Origin: an uncultured Kroppenstedtia sp.
Lineage (GTDB): Bacteria; Bacillota; Bacilli; Thermoactinomycetales; DSM-45169
DNA: 7,639 bases
Direction of reading: 5' to 3'
Assembly: GCA_959600065.1 (NCBI GenBank)
Contig: CAUGKZ010000073.1
Location: 1 to 7,639, forward strand
Below, in pieces: positions 1 to 6,374 of this stretch (positions are counted from its first letter, which is position 1; each line of letters starts with the position of its first letter). Position numbers and translations under genes: made by a program. The notes under the pieces are model-generated. The model had not been told where the DNA came from and did not search any database. It saw only the letters and a list, made by a program, of their open reading frames with translations.

Positions 1-37
1 AAAAAGAGACCGGTCAGCCTCAGCTGACCGGTCTCTT
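1..37 (-). terminator. Rho-independent terminator of pyrD
   Basis: A perfect 15-bp stem (bases 4-18 pairing with 23-37) encloses a 4-base loop (19-22). Read on the minus strand, the stem comes just after the pyrD stop codon and ends in a run of five U (complement of bases 1-5). This is the textbook form of an intrinsic terminator. On the plus strand the stem is followed by a broken T-rich stretch (TTGGTTGTTT), so it may also weakly stop a rightward transcript entering from outside the window. Confidence 0.93.
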
Positions 38-43
38 GGTTGT

Positions 44-1126
44 TTAAGCATCTAGACCGACGGCGTCGGTGATGGAAGTCAGACCATCTTGTTCCAGAAG
101 TTGAAGTAACTCCAGGTTGATGGCACGGGCAATAGAAGGGCCTCGGTAAATCATGCCGGTATATACTTGAATCAATGAGGCGCCTGCCCGGATCGCCTGG
201 TATGCGTCTTTTCCGTCAAAGATTCCTCCTACCCCGATAATGGGGAGCTTCCCTTCGCTGACCCGATGGATCTGTCGGATCCATTGGAGGGCGCGGGGTT
301 GAAGCGGCCGTCCGCTCAAACCTCCGGACTCGGTGCGGTGGAGACTTTTCAGCCCTTCCCGGGTCAAAGAGGTGTTCACCGCGATCAAGCCATCGATTCC
401 CTGTTCCAAACCGATCCGGACTGCCTCTGACAACGCATCCTGACTTAAATCGGGTGCCAGCTTGACGAACAGAGGACGGATCTCCCCGGTTTCTTCCCGC
501 AACTCCTCTCGCTCCTCGATCAGAACAGACAACAATTTCGCCAGGGAGTCCGCTTGTTGCAAATCTCGCAGTCCTTGGGTGTTGGGGGAGCTGATATTGA
601 TGACAAAGTAATCCCCATGCCGATACATAGCCCGCAAGCCCGTACGGTAGTCACCCGCCGCCTCCTCCCCCGGAGTCTTCCGATTCTTCCCCAGATTGAT
701 CCCGATAGGGATGGCAGGGCGGGGGAGAGTGGCCAGGGAGGTGGATGCCTGGATGATGCCTCTGTTGTTGAAGCCCATCCGGTTGATCAGCGCCTCATCT
801 TCGGGAAGCCGGTATAGTCGGGGGCGAGGATTCCCCGGTTGAGGCTTGGGAGTGAGGGTCCCCACTTCCACGAACCCGAAGCCCATAGCCGCCAGAGCCG
901 GGTAGACATGAGCGTTTTTGTCAAATCCCGCCGCCAATCCCACCGGATTGGGAAATTGGAGTTGGTTGCATTGAACCGTCAATCGTGGATCCCGGACAGC
1001 CATATTCCGTTCCAAGACCCATAGCAGGCCGGGAAGGTTTTGTGCAGTCCGGAGACCGCGAAGGGCCCACTCGTGGGCTTGTTCTGGATCCATTCGGAAT
1101 AATAGGTTGCGTATGAAAGAATACAC
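44..1126 (-). CDS. pyrD: Dihydroorotate dehydrogenase (quinone), class 2
   Basis: PyrD oxidises dihydroorotate to orotate in pyrimidine synthesis and, in class 2 enzymes, passes electrons from FMN to membrane quinone. The 360-residue length and the N-terminal extension with DPEQAHEW (about residues 13-20), which forms the membrane-contacting helices, mark class 2. Visible motifs are the FMN-site segment GLAAGFDKNA (63-72), GTLTPKPQPGNPRPR (89-103), NRMGFNN (115-121), NISSPNTQGLR (177-187) with the class 2 catalytic-base Ser at 180 and Asn182, VKLAPD (221-226), NTS (251-253), and the phosphate-binding GVGGIF (298-303) and YTGMIYRGP (322-330). The start is GTG at 1126, preceded by GAGGAAAGGA (1137-1146) at suitable spacing; a later Met at residue 12 would cut into the helix. 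It stands alone, divergent from the next gene, with its own terminator. Most SPNTPGLR-type sequences have Pro where this one has Gln183. Confidence 0.97.
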   Translation of the reverse strand: MYSFIRNLLFRMDPEQAHEWALRGLRTAQNLPGLLWVLERNMAVRDPRLTVQCNQLQFPNPVGLAAGFDKNAHVYPALAAMGFGFVEVGTLTPKPQPGNPRPRLYRLPEDEALINRMGFNNRGIIQASTSLATLPRPAIPIGINLGKNRKTPGEEAAGDYRTGLRAMYRHGDYFVINISSPNTQGLRDLQQADSLAKLLSVLIEEREELREETGEIRPLFVKLAPDLSQDALSEAVRIGLEQGIDGLIAVNTSLTREGLKSLHRTESGGLSGRPLQPRALQWIRQIHRVSEGKLPIIGVGGIFDGKDAYQAIRAGASLIQVYTGMIYRGPSIARAINLELLQLLEQDGLTSITDAVGLDA

Positions 1127-1164
1127 GTTGTTGGAGTCCTTTCCTCAGCTTCTTCACGTAGCAT

Positions 1165-1193
1165 ATCATAACTTCCGGAAGTTGTGTTATCTA
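1165..1193 (-). promoter_or_regulatory. Candidate sigma-A promoter for pyrD
   Basis: On the minus strand, TAGATA (1193-1188, four of six matches to TTGACA) and TATGAT (1170-1165, five of six matches to TATAAT) are separated by exactly 17 bases. Transcription would begin near base 1158 and give a leader of about 30 bases before the GTG start of pyrD. The spacer is almost filled by a 14-base palindrome. The call rests on motif match and position only. Confidence 0.5.
1170..1183. repeat. Perfect 14-base palindrome in the pyrD promoter spacer
   Basis: AACTTCCGGAAGTT is identical to its own reverse complement. It lies between the proposed -35 and -10 boxes of the pyrD promoter, where a bound dimeric regulator would block RNA polymerase. 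With no loop it is a poor RNA hairpin, so a protein-binding site is the likelier role. I do not recognise the motif as that of a named regulator. Confidence 0.5.
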
Positions 1194-1218
1194 GAAGGAA
1201 ACCTTGCCGATGAGCGGA

Positions 1219-1241
1219 GGAGATCAGCGCACAAGATCTCC
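1219..1241. repeat. Inverted repeat, 7-bp stem, in the divergent region
   Basis: GGAGATC (1219-1225) and GATCTCC (1235-1241) are perfect inverted arms around a 9-base spacer. There is no T-run on either side, so it is not an intrinsic terminator. It lies upstream of the proposed pyrD promoter and far upstream of the rightward one. Its role is unknown, and a stem this short could occur by chance. Confidence 0.3.
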
Positions 1242-1277
1242 AGGATGATGCCTCATTATTTTCCATTAGGAGGGGAA

Positions 1278-1315
1278 GGGTCGGATCTGATTCTTAGGAT
1301 GATATGATGCGACCC
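1278..1315. repeat. Imperfect inverted repeat, 10-bp arms
   Basis: GGGTCGGATC (1278-1287) pairs with GATGCGACCC (1306-1315) at nine of ten positions around an 18-base loop. The next bases (CGTTGTTTATTG) are only moderately T-rich, so a rightward terminator is possible but weak. No recognisable gene ends just upstream on the plus strand, which argues against that use. Confidence 0.35.
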
Positions 1316-1316
1316 C

Positions 1317-1339
1317 GTTGTTTATTGTATCTGAACAAC
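1317..1339. repeat. Inverted repeat GTTGTT/AACAAC
   Basis: Perfect 6-base arms (1317-1322 and 1334-1339) flank an 11-base A/T-rich spacer. The repeat starts two bases after the preceding one and sits about 22 bases upstream of the proposed -35 box of the Ham1-like gene, a position suited to an activator or repressor site. The arms are short and the function is unknown. Confidence 0.3.
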
Positions 1340-1361
1340 AGAGATGGATCATGGAATCTCC

Positions 1362-1391
1362 TTCAATCCTCCTCGTTACGGGAAGTATAAT
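1362..1391 (+). promoter_or_regulatory. Candidate sigma-A promoter for the Ham1-like gene
   Basis: A perfect -10 box TATAAT (1386-1391) lies 18 bases after a weak -35 match, TTCAAT (1362-1367). Transcription would begin near 1398, just ahead of the strong ribosome binding site AAAGGAGG (1405-1412), which is 8 bases from the ATG at 1421. The -10 box and close fit to the gene start support it; the -35 is poor. This promoter may also feed the his operon, since no terminator separates them. Confidence 0.6.
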
Positions 1392-1420
1392 GAACGGCAG
1401 AGAGAAAGGAGGAAGTCCAG

Positions 1421-2011
1421 ATGATACTACCCTTTGCCACTCAAAACCAAGGAAAACTGACGGAAGCGAGACAGGTGCTTGAGCCCATGGGAATCCAGGT
1501 AGATCCTTTGCCGTTGGATTTGGCAGAACCGGATTTCGGTTCAGTGGAGGAAGTGACCCGAGAGAAACTTCGGCAAGTCCAGGCCATGGGTTATCAACGG
1601 GGGATGGTGGATGATGCCGGGATCTTTTTCAATGCTTATGACGGGTTTCCCGGAATCCTCAGTAAGCGGGTGTTTCAGCGCATTGGGTACAAGGGAGTGA
1701 TGAGGCTCTTAGAGGGAGAAAGCCGGGAAGCCTGGTTTGAAGGGGCAGTAGCTGTGCTGTGGGACGGGGAGACGGCGATCTTCTCCGGAAAAACTCCGGG
1801 ACATCTATTGAAGGCGGATCCTGCAGATCTTTCGCCGGAACCGGATTTTCCTTTCAATCCGATTTTTATCCCTCGAGGAGATGAGCGAACCCTGTCGCAA
1901 ATGAGCCCACAGGAACGAAAGAAGTACTCCTACCGAAGAAAAGCGCTGGAGGAATTGGCGAGTTGGCTGAAGCAACGATTTGACATTGACGGGTGTTTCT
2001 CCCGGTGTTAA
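1421..2011 (+). CDS. Ham1/ITPase-family nucleoside triphosphate pyrophosphatase, divergent
   Basis: Family members hydrolyse non-canonical purine NTPs (ITP, dITP, XTP) to the monophosphate and pyrophosphate, cleaning the nucleotide pool. At 196 residues it has the usual length. The N-terminal TQNQGK (7-12) fits the T-x-N-x-x-K substrate loop, and VDDAG (63-67) holds the acidic pair expected to act with metal. GFPGILSK (75-82) and RTLSQMSPQER (156-166) resemble archaeal ITPases such as MJ0226, as I recall that sequence, more than E. coli RdgB. Conserved positions are changed: the DDSG Ser is Ala66, the Asp of YDPIF is Asn146, and the His of the SHR motif is Tyr171. The start is ATG with a strong ribosome binding site. 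It lies 68 bases ahead of hisZ with no terminator between, so it may be co-transcribed with his genes. The fold assignment is firm; substrate is uncertain, and it may not be the cell's main RdgB. Confidence 0.85.
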   Translation: MILPFATQNQGKLTEARQVLEPMGIQVDPLPLDLAEPDFGSVEEVTREKLRQVQAMGYQRGMVDDAGIFFNAYDGFPGILSKRVFQRIGYKGVMRLLEGESREAWFEGAVAVLWDGETAIFSGKTPGHLLKADPADLSPEPDFPFNPIFIPRGDERTLSQMSPQERKKYSYRRKALEELASWLKQRFDIDGCFSRC

Positions 2012-2027
2012 ACTAGCAGAAATTATG

Positions 2028-2061
2028 TTGATACTTTAGTTTGCTAATGAATTAAAGTATC
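2028..2061 (+). promoter_or_regulatory. Inverted repeat upstream of hisZ, candidate his operator or promoter
   Basis: GATACTTTA (2030-2038) and TAAAGTATC (2053-2061) are perfect 9-base inverted arms around a 14-base centre, which itself contains TTAG (2036-2039) and CTAA (2044-2047). No T-run follows, so it is not a terminator. A good -35 match, TTGATA (2028-2033), overlaps the left arm, but the best -10 candidates (ATTAAA at 17-base spacing, TAAAGT at 19) are poor. Position just before the first his gene suggests a binding site controlling the operon. I see no T-box features: no long leader and no conserved T-box sequence. Confidence 0.45.
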
Positions 2062-2079
2062 TGTGGGAGTGGACAGTGG

Positions 2080-3249
2080 ATGCCCAAACCGCGCCAATTT
2101 GAAAAACCCATGGGGGTGCGTGATTTCCCACCTGAATTTGTCTCCGGAAAAAGGTGGGTGGAAAAGCAGGTGGAGGACCGTTTCTCTGCCTGGGGATATC
2201 GGGAAGTGATGACACCGACCCTAGAGTATTTTGACACTGTCGGGATGGCCAGCGCCATCGCAGAGCAGAAGTTGTTCAAGCTCTTAGACAGTCAAGGGCA
2301 GACGCTGGTCCTGCGACCGGATCAGACGGCACCGATCGCCCGCGTCGTTTCCTCTGTGCTGAGAGAGGAGCCATTGCCGATTCGGCTCTCCTATCATGCC
2401 GGTGTCTATCGCTCTCAGGAATGGGAAGCAGGGCGCAACGCCGAGTTTTTTCAGTCCGGGGTGGAGTTGGTGGGGGACAGCTCCCCAGAGGCTGACGCAG
2501 AAGTAATCGCCCTGGCGGTGGAGTGTCTGCAAGCTTGCGGTGTCGAGAATATTCAGGTGTCCCTGGGGCATATCGGTTTGTTGGATGCCCGATTACTGGA
2601 GGAGTTGGGGGAGCCGGAGATGATGGCGGATTTGAAAAAAAGTCTGGGCCGTCGCAATCTGGTCCAATTTCGGGAAAAAGTTCGAACATCGGAATTGTCG
2701 ACGTGTAGGCAACAACGCCTCCTCGCTCTGCTGTCCCTCCGGGGAGAACGAGAGGTGTTACAGCGATTGCAGCGGGAGAGTCAGGGAACAGAGTCGGCGG
2801 CTGCGATCGCCCACCTGGAAGCGATGTGGGATGCCCTGGAGGATTGGGGGGTTGCCTCTCATGTGATGTTCGATCTGAGTCTGACGGGAAGCCTCGATTA
2901 TTATACCGGGATGTATTTTGAAGGATATGGAGCAGACGGGTCTTACCTCTTGTCTGGGGGGCGTTATGATCGGTTGATGGCTCTGTTCGGTCGACCGGCT
3001 CCAGCGCGAGGATTCGCATTGAAGACGGATCGGTTGGTGATGGCTTGTCCCCCAAGGCCCGACTCACGGGAGGCGGTTGCCCTGGTCTGTCCCCGCCGAT
3101 TGCATCGGGAAGCTTGCCAGCAGGCACAGGAATTGCGTAGACAGGGACATCGGGTCACCCTCTTGATTGCGGAATCCGGTTTTTCTCCGGAGAAGCGGGC
3201 CGGGTTTGATCAGGTCGTGGAGGTGAGAGAAGAGGATGGGGATGGATGA
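2080..3249 (+). CDS. hisZ: ATP phosphoribosyltransferase regulatory subunit HisZ
   Basis: HisZ is a catalytically inactive paralogue of histidyl-tRNA synthetase that assembles with short-form HisG, making it active and sensitive to histidine feedback. The 389-residue length is normal. Synthetase-core features are visible: GVRDFPPE (12-19), the class II segments around [14 protein letters not shown] (75-88) and [21 protein letters not shown] (110-130), and [13 protein letters not shown] (271-283) followed by [10 protein letters not shown] (291-300). In true HisRS the RGLDYYT segment carries an Arg; here it reads GSLDYYT. About 60 C-terminal residues (332-382) look like a reduced anticodon-binding-type domain. 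The start is ATG at 2080 with a modest GGGAG (2065-2069) 10 bases upstream, weaker than the other ribosome binding sites here. It is the first his gene and overlaps hisG by 14 bases. Confidence 0.95.
   Translation: MPKPRQFEKPMGVRDFPPEFVSGKRWVEKQVEDRFSAWGYREVMTPTLEYFDTVGMASAIAEQKLFKLLDSQGQTLVLRPDQTAPIARVVSSVLREEPLPIRLSYHAGVYRSQEWEAGRNAEFFQSGVELVGDSSPEADAEVIALAVECLQACGVENIQVSLGHIGLLDARLLEELGEPEMMADLKKSLGRRNLVQFREKVRTSELSTCRQQRLLALLSLRGEREVLQRLQRESQGTESAAAIAHLEAMWDALEDWGVASHVMFDLSLTGSLDYYTGMYFEGYGADGSYLLSGGRYDRLMALFGRPAPARGFALKTDRLVMACPPRPDSREAVALVCPRRLHREACQQAQELRRQGHRVTLLIAESGFSPEKRAGFDQVVEVREEDGDG
3219..3226 (+). promoter_or_regulatory. Ribosome binding site of hisG, inside hisZ
   Basis: GGAGGTGA lies 9 bases before the ATG at 3236. 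It selects that ATG over the in-frame ATG at 3242, which would be 15 bases away. As it lies inside the hisZ coding sequence, hisG translation should be coupled to hisZ. Confidence 0.8.
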
Positions 3250-3886
3250 AAGACTGACTGTGGCGATGCCTAAGGGGAGGATCTTCAGCGATGCGCTGGA
3301 CTTATTAAAAGAAGCAGGCCTAAAACTGCCCCGAGAATTGGCGCAGGATTCCCGGAAGTTGAGGGTGGAAGCGCCGGTAGAGGACCTTTCTTTTCTGTTA
3401 GTGAAGCCGGTGGATGTGCCTACTTGTGTGGAACATGGAGTGGCAGACTTAGGCGTGGTAGGAAAGGATGTACTCATGGAAGAGGAAAGGGATGTCTATG
3501 AGTTGTTGGATCTGCAAATCAGTCCCTGTCGGCTCTCCCTAGCGGGAAAGCCGGATTGGCAACCGGTTTTAAACCCTAAGGTGGCCACCAAATATCCCCG
3601 GATCGCCAATCGCTGGTTCCGGGAACAGGGACAGCAGGTGGAAGTGATCTGTCTGAACGGTTCCGTGGAGCTGGCACCTTTGACGGGTCTGGCTGACCGG
3701 ATTGTGGATATCGTCTCCACGGGGCAAACCTTGCAGGAGAATGGACTGGTGGAATTACAGGAGATCACCCGGGTCACCTCTCGCCTGATTGCCAATCGGG
3801 CCAGCTACCGTCTGAAAAGCCGACGAATCGATAAGTTGTCTGAGCGATTGGCCCGGGTGGTTACGGGAGAGGGGGTTCTGCGATGA
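3236..3886 (+). CDS. hisG: ATP phosphoribosyltransferase catalytic subunit, short form
   Basis: HisG catalyses the first committed step of histidine synthesis, joining ATP and PRPP to give phosphoribosyl-ATP. At 216 residues it is the short form lacking the C-terminal regulatory domain, which explains the presence of HisZ. Visible motifs are the N-terminal VAMPKGR (9-15), the substrate-domain segment [13 protein letters not shown] (68-80), and the PRPP-binding loop [14 protein letters not shown] (158-171). The C-terminal helix region with NRASYR (187-192) is also typical. It overlaps hisZ by 14 bases at the start and shares ATGA with hisD at the end. Regulation is expected through HisZ-mediated histidine inhibition, by analogy with other HisZG complexes. 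Confidence 0.97.
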   Translation: MGMDERLTVAMPKGRIFSDALDLLKEAGLKLPRELAQDSRKLRVEAPVEDLSFLLVKPVDVPTCVEHGVADLGVVGKDVLMEEERDVYELLDLQISPCRLSLAGKPDWQPVLNPKVATKYPRIANRWFREQGQQVEVICLNGSVELAPLTGLADRIVDIVSTGQTLQENGLVELQEITRVTSRLIANRASYRLKSRRIDKLSERLARVVTGEGVLR

Positions 3887-5166
3887 TCCCGGTGGTCCGT
3901 CCGGAGCAATTGTCTACGCGCCGGAAAGTGGAGGATGGGGAAGCGTATCAGGAAAAAACCGTCCGGGAAATCTTGTCCGCAGTCCGAACTGAAGGGGATG
4001 TCGCCCTCCTGCGAGTTACCCGGGAATTGGACGGAGCGGATCTGGATAGCTTGGAGGTGGAAAAGTCCGAGTTTGAAGAAGCTTATCGACAGGTGGAGCA
4101 AACCTTTGTTCATTCCTTGCGGCAGGCGGCGCAAAGGATCCGTCGCTATCATGAGGGGCAGAAACGTCGTTCTTGGATGGAAACCGAGACAGACGGGACG
4201 GTTTTGGGTCAGTTGATCCGTCCCTTGGCTCGGGTGGGAGTCTATGTGCCTGGGGGACGGGCGGCTTATCCCTCCAGTGTGCTGATGAATGTAATCCCCG
4301 CTTCAGTGGCAGGTGTGGAGGAGGTAGTGATGGTCACCCCGCCTCGGCCAGGGGGAGATGTCCATGCTGCCACCCTGGTGGCGGCCCAGGAAGCGGGAGT
4401 GGATCGAGTGTTGAAGGTGGGCGGTGCTCAGGCGGTGGCGGCTCTCGCTTGGGGCACGGAGTCCGTTCCGGCAGTGGATAAAATCGTCGGACCGGGAAAT
4501 ATCTATGTCGCTTTGGCCAAACGATGGGTTTATGGACAGGTGGATATCGACATGGTGGCAGGACCCAGCGAGATTGTGGTGGTGGCTGATGAAAGTGCCG
4601 ATCCCGCCTATGTGGCGGCAGACCTCCTATCCCAGGCGGAACACGATCCGATGGCTTCTCCTGTCCTACTCACCCCTTCTTCACCTCTGGCGGAATCGGT
4701 GGCACTGGAATTGGAACAACAGTGTGATCGACTGGAGCGCAAGGGGATCGCCAGCCAATCGATCCGAGAGCAGGGAGCCATCTGTCTGACCGAGGATCTC
4801 GATGAGGCGCTGGAAGTGGCCAACCGATTGGCTCCGGAGCATCTGGAATTGATGGTGGTAGATCCTTGGAGTTGGGTGGGCCGGGTGAAAAACGCCGGGG
4901 CTCTGTTTTTGGGGCCTTGGAGTCCAGAACCGGTGGGGGATTATTTCGCCGGACCCAATCATATTCTTCCCACGAACGGCACAGCACGCTTTTTTTCACC
5001 ACTGGGGGTGGATGATTTTCTGAAAAAGACCAGCCTGATATCCTACAGCCGGGAAGCTTTGGCGCGGGATGCGGAACATGTGATCACGCTGGCGGAAGCC
5101 GAAGGGTTGACGGCCCATGCTGCATCGATTCGCACCCGCATGATAAAGGGGGAGGAGAATGGGTAA
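3883..5166 (+). CDS. hisD: Histidinol dehydrogenase
   Basis: HisD is the zinc-dependent enzyme that oxidises L-histidinol to L-histidine in two NAD-dependent steps, the end of the pathway. The 427-residue length is normal. Motifs include [17 protein letters not shown] (120-136), the NAD-side [15 protein letters not shown] (178-192), VDKIVGPGN (198-206) and DMVAGPSE (223-230). By alignment with the E. coli enzyme, zinc ligands are Gln251, His254, Asp353 and His412, and the catalytic pair is Glu319-His320 in LAPEHLE. All are present, so the enzyme should be active. The ATG overlaps the hisG stop as ATGA, preceded by a purine-rich GGGAGAGGGGG; the end overlaps hisB by 8 bases. Confidence 0.98.
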   Translation: MIPVVRPEQLSTRRKVEDGEAYQEKTVREILSAVRTEGDVALLRVTRELDGADLDSLEVEKSEFEEAYRQVEQTFVHSLRQAAQRIRRYHEGQKRRSWMETETDGTVLGQLIRPLARVGVYVPGGRAAYPSSVLMNVIPASVAGVEEVVMVTPPRPGGDVHAATLVAAQEAGVDRVLKVGGAQAVAALAWGTESVPAVDKIVGPGNIYVALAKRWVYGQVDIDMVAGPSEIVVVADESADPAYVAADLLSQAEHDPMASPVLLTPSSPLAESVALELEQQCDRLERKGIASQSIREQGAICLTEDLDEALEVANRLAPEHLELMVVDPWSWVGRVKNAGALFLGPWSPEPVGDYFAGPNHILPTNGTARFFSPLGVDDFLKKTSLISYSREALARDAEHVITLAEAEGLTAHAASIRTRMIKGEENG

Positions 5167-5749
5167 CCGATCTGCGGAGATCTACAGGGAGACAGGGGAG
5201 ACAAGGATCCGGGTCCGTATAGATCTGGATGGGACCGGAAAAGCACATTTACAAACCGGCGTCCCATTTTTGGAGCATATGCTGGAGCTATTTTGCAAAC
5301 ACGGTTTGTTTGACCTGTGGGTGGAAGCCGATGGGGATTTGGAAGTGGATGACCATCATACAGTGGAGGATATCGCCATCTGTCTCGGCCAAGCCATCCG
5401 AGAAGCGTTGGGGGATAAGACCGGGATTCGCCGTTATGGTCAGGCCTGGATTCCCATGGATGAATCCCTGGGGCAAGTGGTGTTGGATCTGTCCAACCGT
5501 CCTCACTTGGAGTTTCGCGCCGATTTTCCCGCGCAGCGGGTGGGCCGTTTTGATACGGAACTGGTACATGAGTTTTTTTGGAAACTGGCCTTGGAGGCTC
5601 GCATGAATCTCCATTTGATTCTTCACTATGGGGGGAATACCCACCATCGGATCGAGACTCTGTTCAAAGCTTTGGGAAGGGCGTTGGATGAAGCGGTAGC
5701 TGTCGATCTCCGCGTTACCACCGTTCCTTCCTCCAAAGGGGTGTTGTAA
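5159..5749 (+). CDS. hisB: Imidazoleglycerol-phosphate dehydratase
   Basis: This enzyme dehydrates imidazole glycerol phosphate to imidazole acetol phosphate, using manganese. The 196 residues contain only the dehydratase domain, so unlike the E. coli fusion there is no histidinol-phosphatase domain and that step must be encoded elsewhere. Metal-binding repeats are seen as DDHHTVED (64-71) and THHRIE (161-166), with VPFLEHMLELF (35-45), GRFDTELVHEFF (129-140) and the C-terminal SSKGVL (191-196). The second position of the usual FLDHM motif is Glu here (FLEHM), a conservative change. The ATG at 5159 lies inside the end of hisD, with the purine-rich AAAGGGGGAGGAG directly before it, giving close translational coupling. 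Confidence 0.97.
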   Translation: MGNRSAEIYRETGETRIRVRIDLDGTGKAHLQTGVPFLEHMLELFCKHGLFDLWVEADGDLEVDDHHTVEDIAICLGQAIREALGDKTGIRRYGQAWIPMDESLGQVVLDLSNRPHLEFRADFPAQRVGRFDTELVHEFFWKLALEARMNLHLILHYGGNTHHRIETLFKALGRALDEAVAVDLRVTTVPSSKGVL

Positions 5750-5750
5750 A

Positions 5751-6374
5751 GTGATCGCCATCATCGATTACGGAATGGGTAATCTATACAGTCTCAGCCG
5801 GGCCCTGGACCCGATGGGAAGTTCGGTCCAAGTTATCTCCGATCCACAGGAGATTCAACAGGCAGATGGAGTGATTCTGCCAGGAATAGGAGCCTTTGGA
5901 AGTGGGATGAAGGCTTTGAAAGAGCAGGGATGGGTGGATGTGATCAAGGAAGTCGCCTTGAAAAGGGAGACACCCCTTCTCGGGATCTGTCTGGGAATGC
6001 AGTTGCTGTTTAGCGGAAGTGAGGAGCATGGGTACCATCAGGGTCTCAATCTGTTTGCCGGGCATGCGGTTCGCTTTAAAGAGGATCAGCAGATTCCTCA
6101 CATGGGTTGGAACGGACTTCGTTTCAAGGGGCCTCATCGGCTGTTACAGGGAGTGGGAGAAGGAAGGGTATACTTTGCTCACTCCTATCATGTGCTCGCC
6201 GACAATCCCGAGGATGTTCTGGCTGTGACCAATTATGGCGGGCCCGTCACGGCTATCGTGGGCAGAAACAACCTCTTCGGGATGCAGTTTCATCCGGGAA
6301 AAAGCGGAGAGACAGGTCGCCGGCTATTGGAGCGCTTCGTTGCTCTCTGTGAAGAAAGGGTGACGGTGGGATGA
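5751..6374 (+). CDS. hisH: Imidazole glycerol phosphate synthase glutaminase subunit, triad Glu replaced by Gly
   Basis: HisH is a class I glutamine amidotransferase that releases ammonia from glutamine and passes it through HisF to make IGP and AICAR. The 207-residue length is normal. Motifs are IDYGMGNL (5-12), the oxyanion-side PGIGAFG (44-50), the nucleophile elbow GICLGMQLLF (78-87) with Cys80, the HisF-contact segment PHMGWN (116-121), YFAHSY (141-146) and MQFHPGKSG (178-186) with His181. The catalytic triad Glu expected two residues after His is Gly183 (codon GGA, 6297-6299), an unusual change that one A-to-G transition from GAA would produce. The frame is intact and other motifs are kept, so it does not look decayed. 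The start is GTG, one base after the hisB stop, with AAAGGGGTG (5735-5743) 7 bases upstream. Confidence 0.95.
   Translation: MIAIIDYGMGNLYSLSRALDPMGSSVQVISDPQEIQQADGVILPGIGAFGSGMKALKEQGWVDVIKEVALKRETPLLGICLGMQLLFSGSEEHGYHQGLNLFAGHAVRFKEDQQIPHMGWNGLRFKGPHRLLQGVGEGRVYFAHSYHVLADNPEDVLAVTNYGGPVTAIVGRNNLFGMQFHPGKSGETGRRLLERFVALCEERVTVG

Noticed and set aside
554..817. Plus-strand open frame (87 codons) inside pyrD
   Set aside because: It is antisense to the FMN and catalytic motifs of pyrD, with no domain in the translation.
979..1266. Possible leader peptide gene on the minus strand ahead of pyrD
   Set aside because: The ATG at 1266 has no purine-rich binding site upstream, the frame runs deep into pyrD, and it begins upstream of the proposed pyrD promoter.
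1107..1307. Possible 66-codon small gene on the plus strand across the divergent region
   Set aside because: It begins with TTG inside pyrD, has no good ribosome binding site, its first bases are antisense to the pyrD start, and its product resembles nothing I know.
2012..2079. Terminator between the Ham1-like gene and hisZ
   Set aside because: The inverted repeat there has an A/T-rich stem, a 14-base loop and no following T-run, so it does not fit an intrinsic terminator.
2012..2079. T-box riboswitch (His) controlling the operon
   Set aside because: The gap is only 68 bases, too short for a T-box leader, and contains neither the conserved T-box sequence nor a terminator.
2276..3127. Long minus-strand open frame (283 codons) opposite hisZ
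   Set aside because: It lies wholly antisense to a well-supported gene, its translation is Pro/Arg-rich with no recognisable domain, and such frames are common opposite GC-rich genes.
5288..5764. Minus-strand open frame (158 codons) opposite hisB
   Set aside because: It is fully antisense to the conserved hisB gene and has no recognisable motif; it is a shadow of the real frame.
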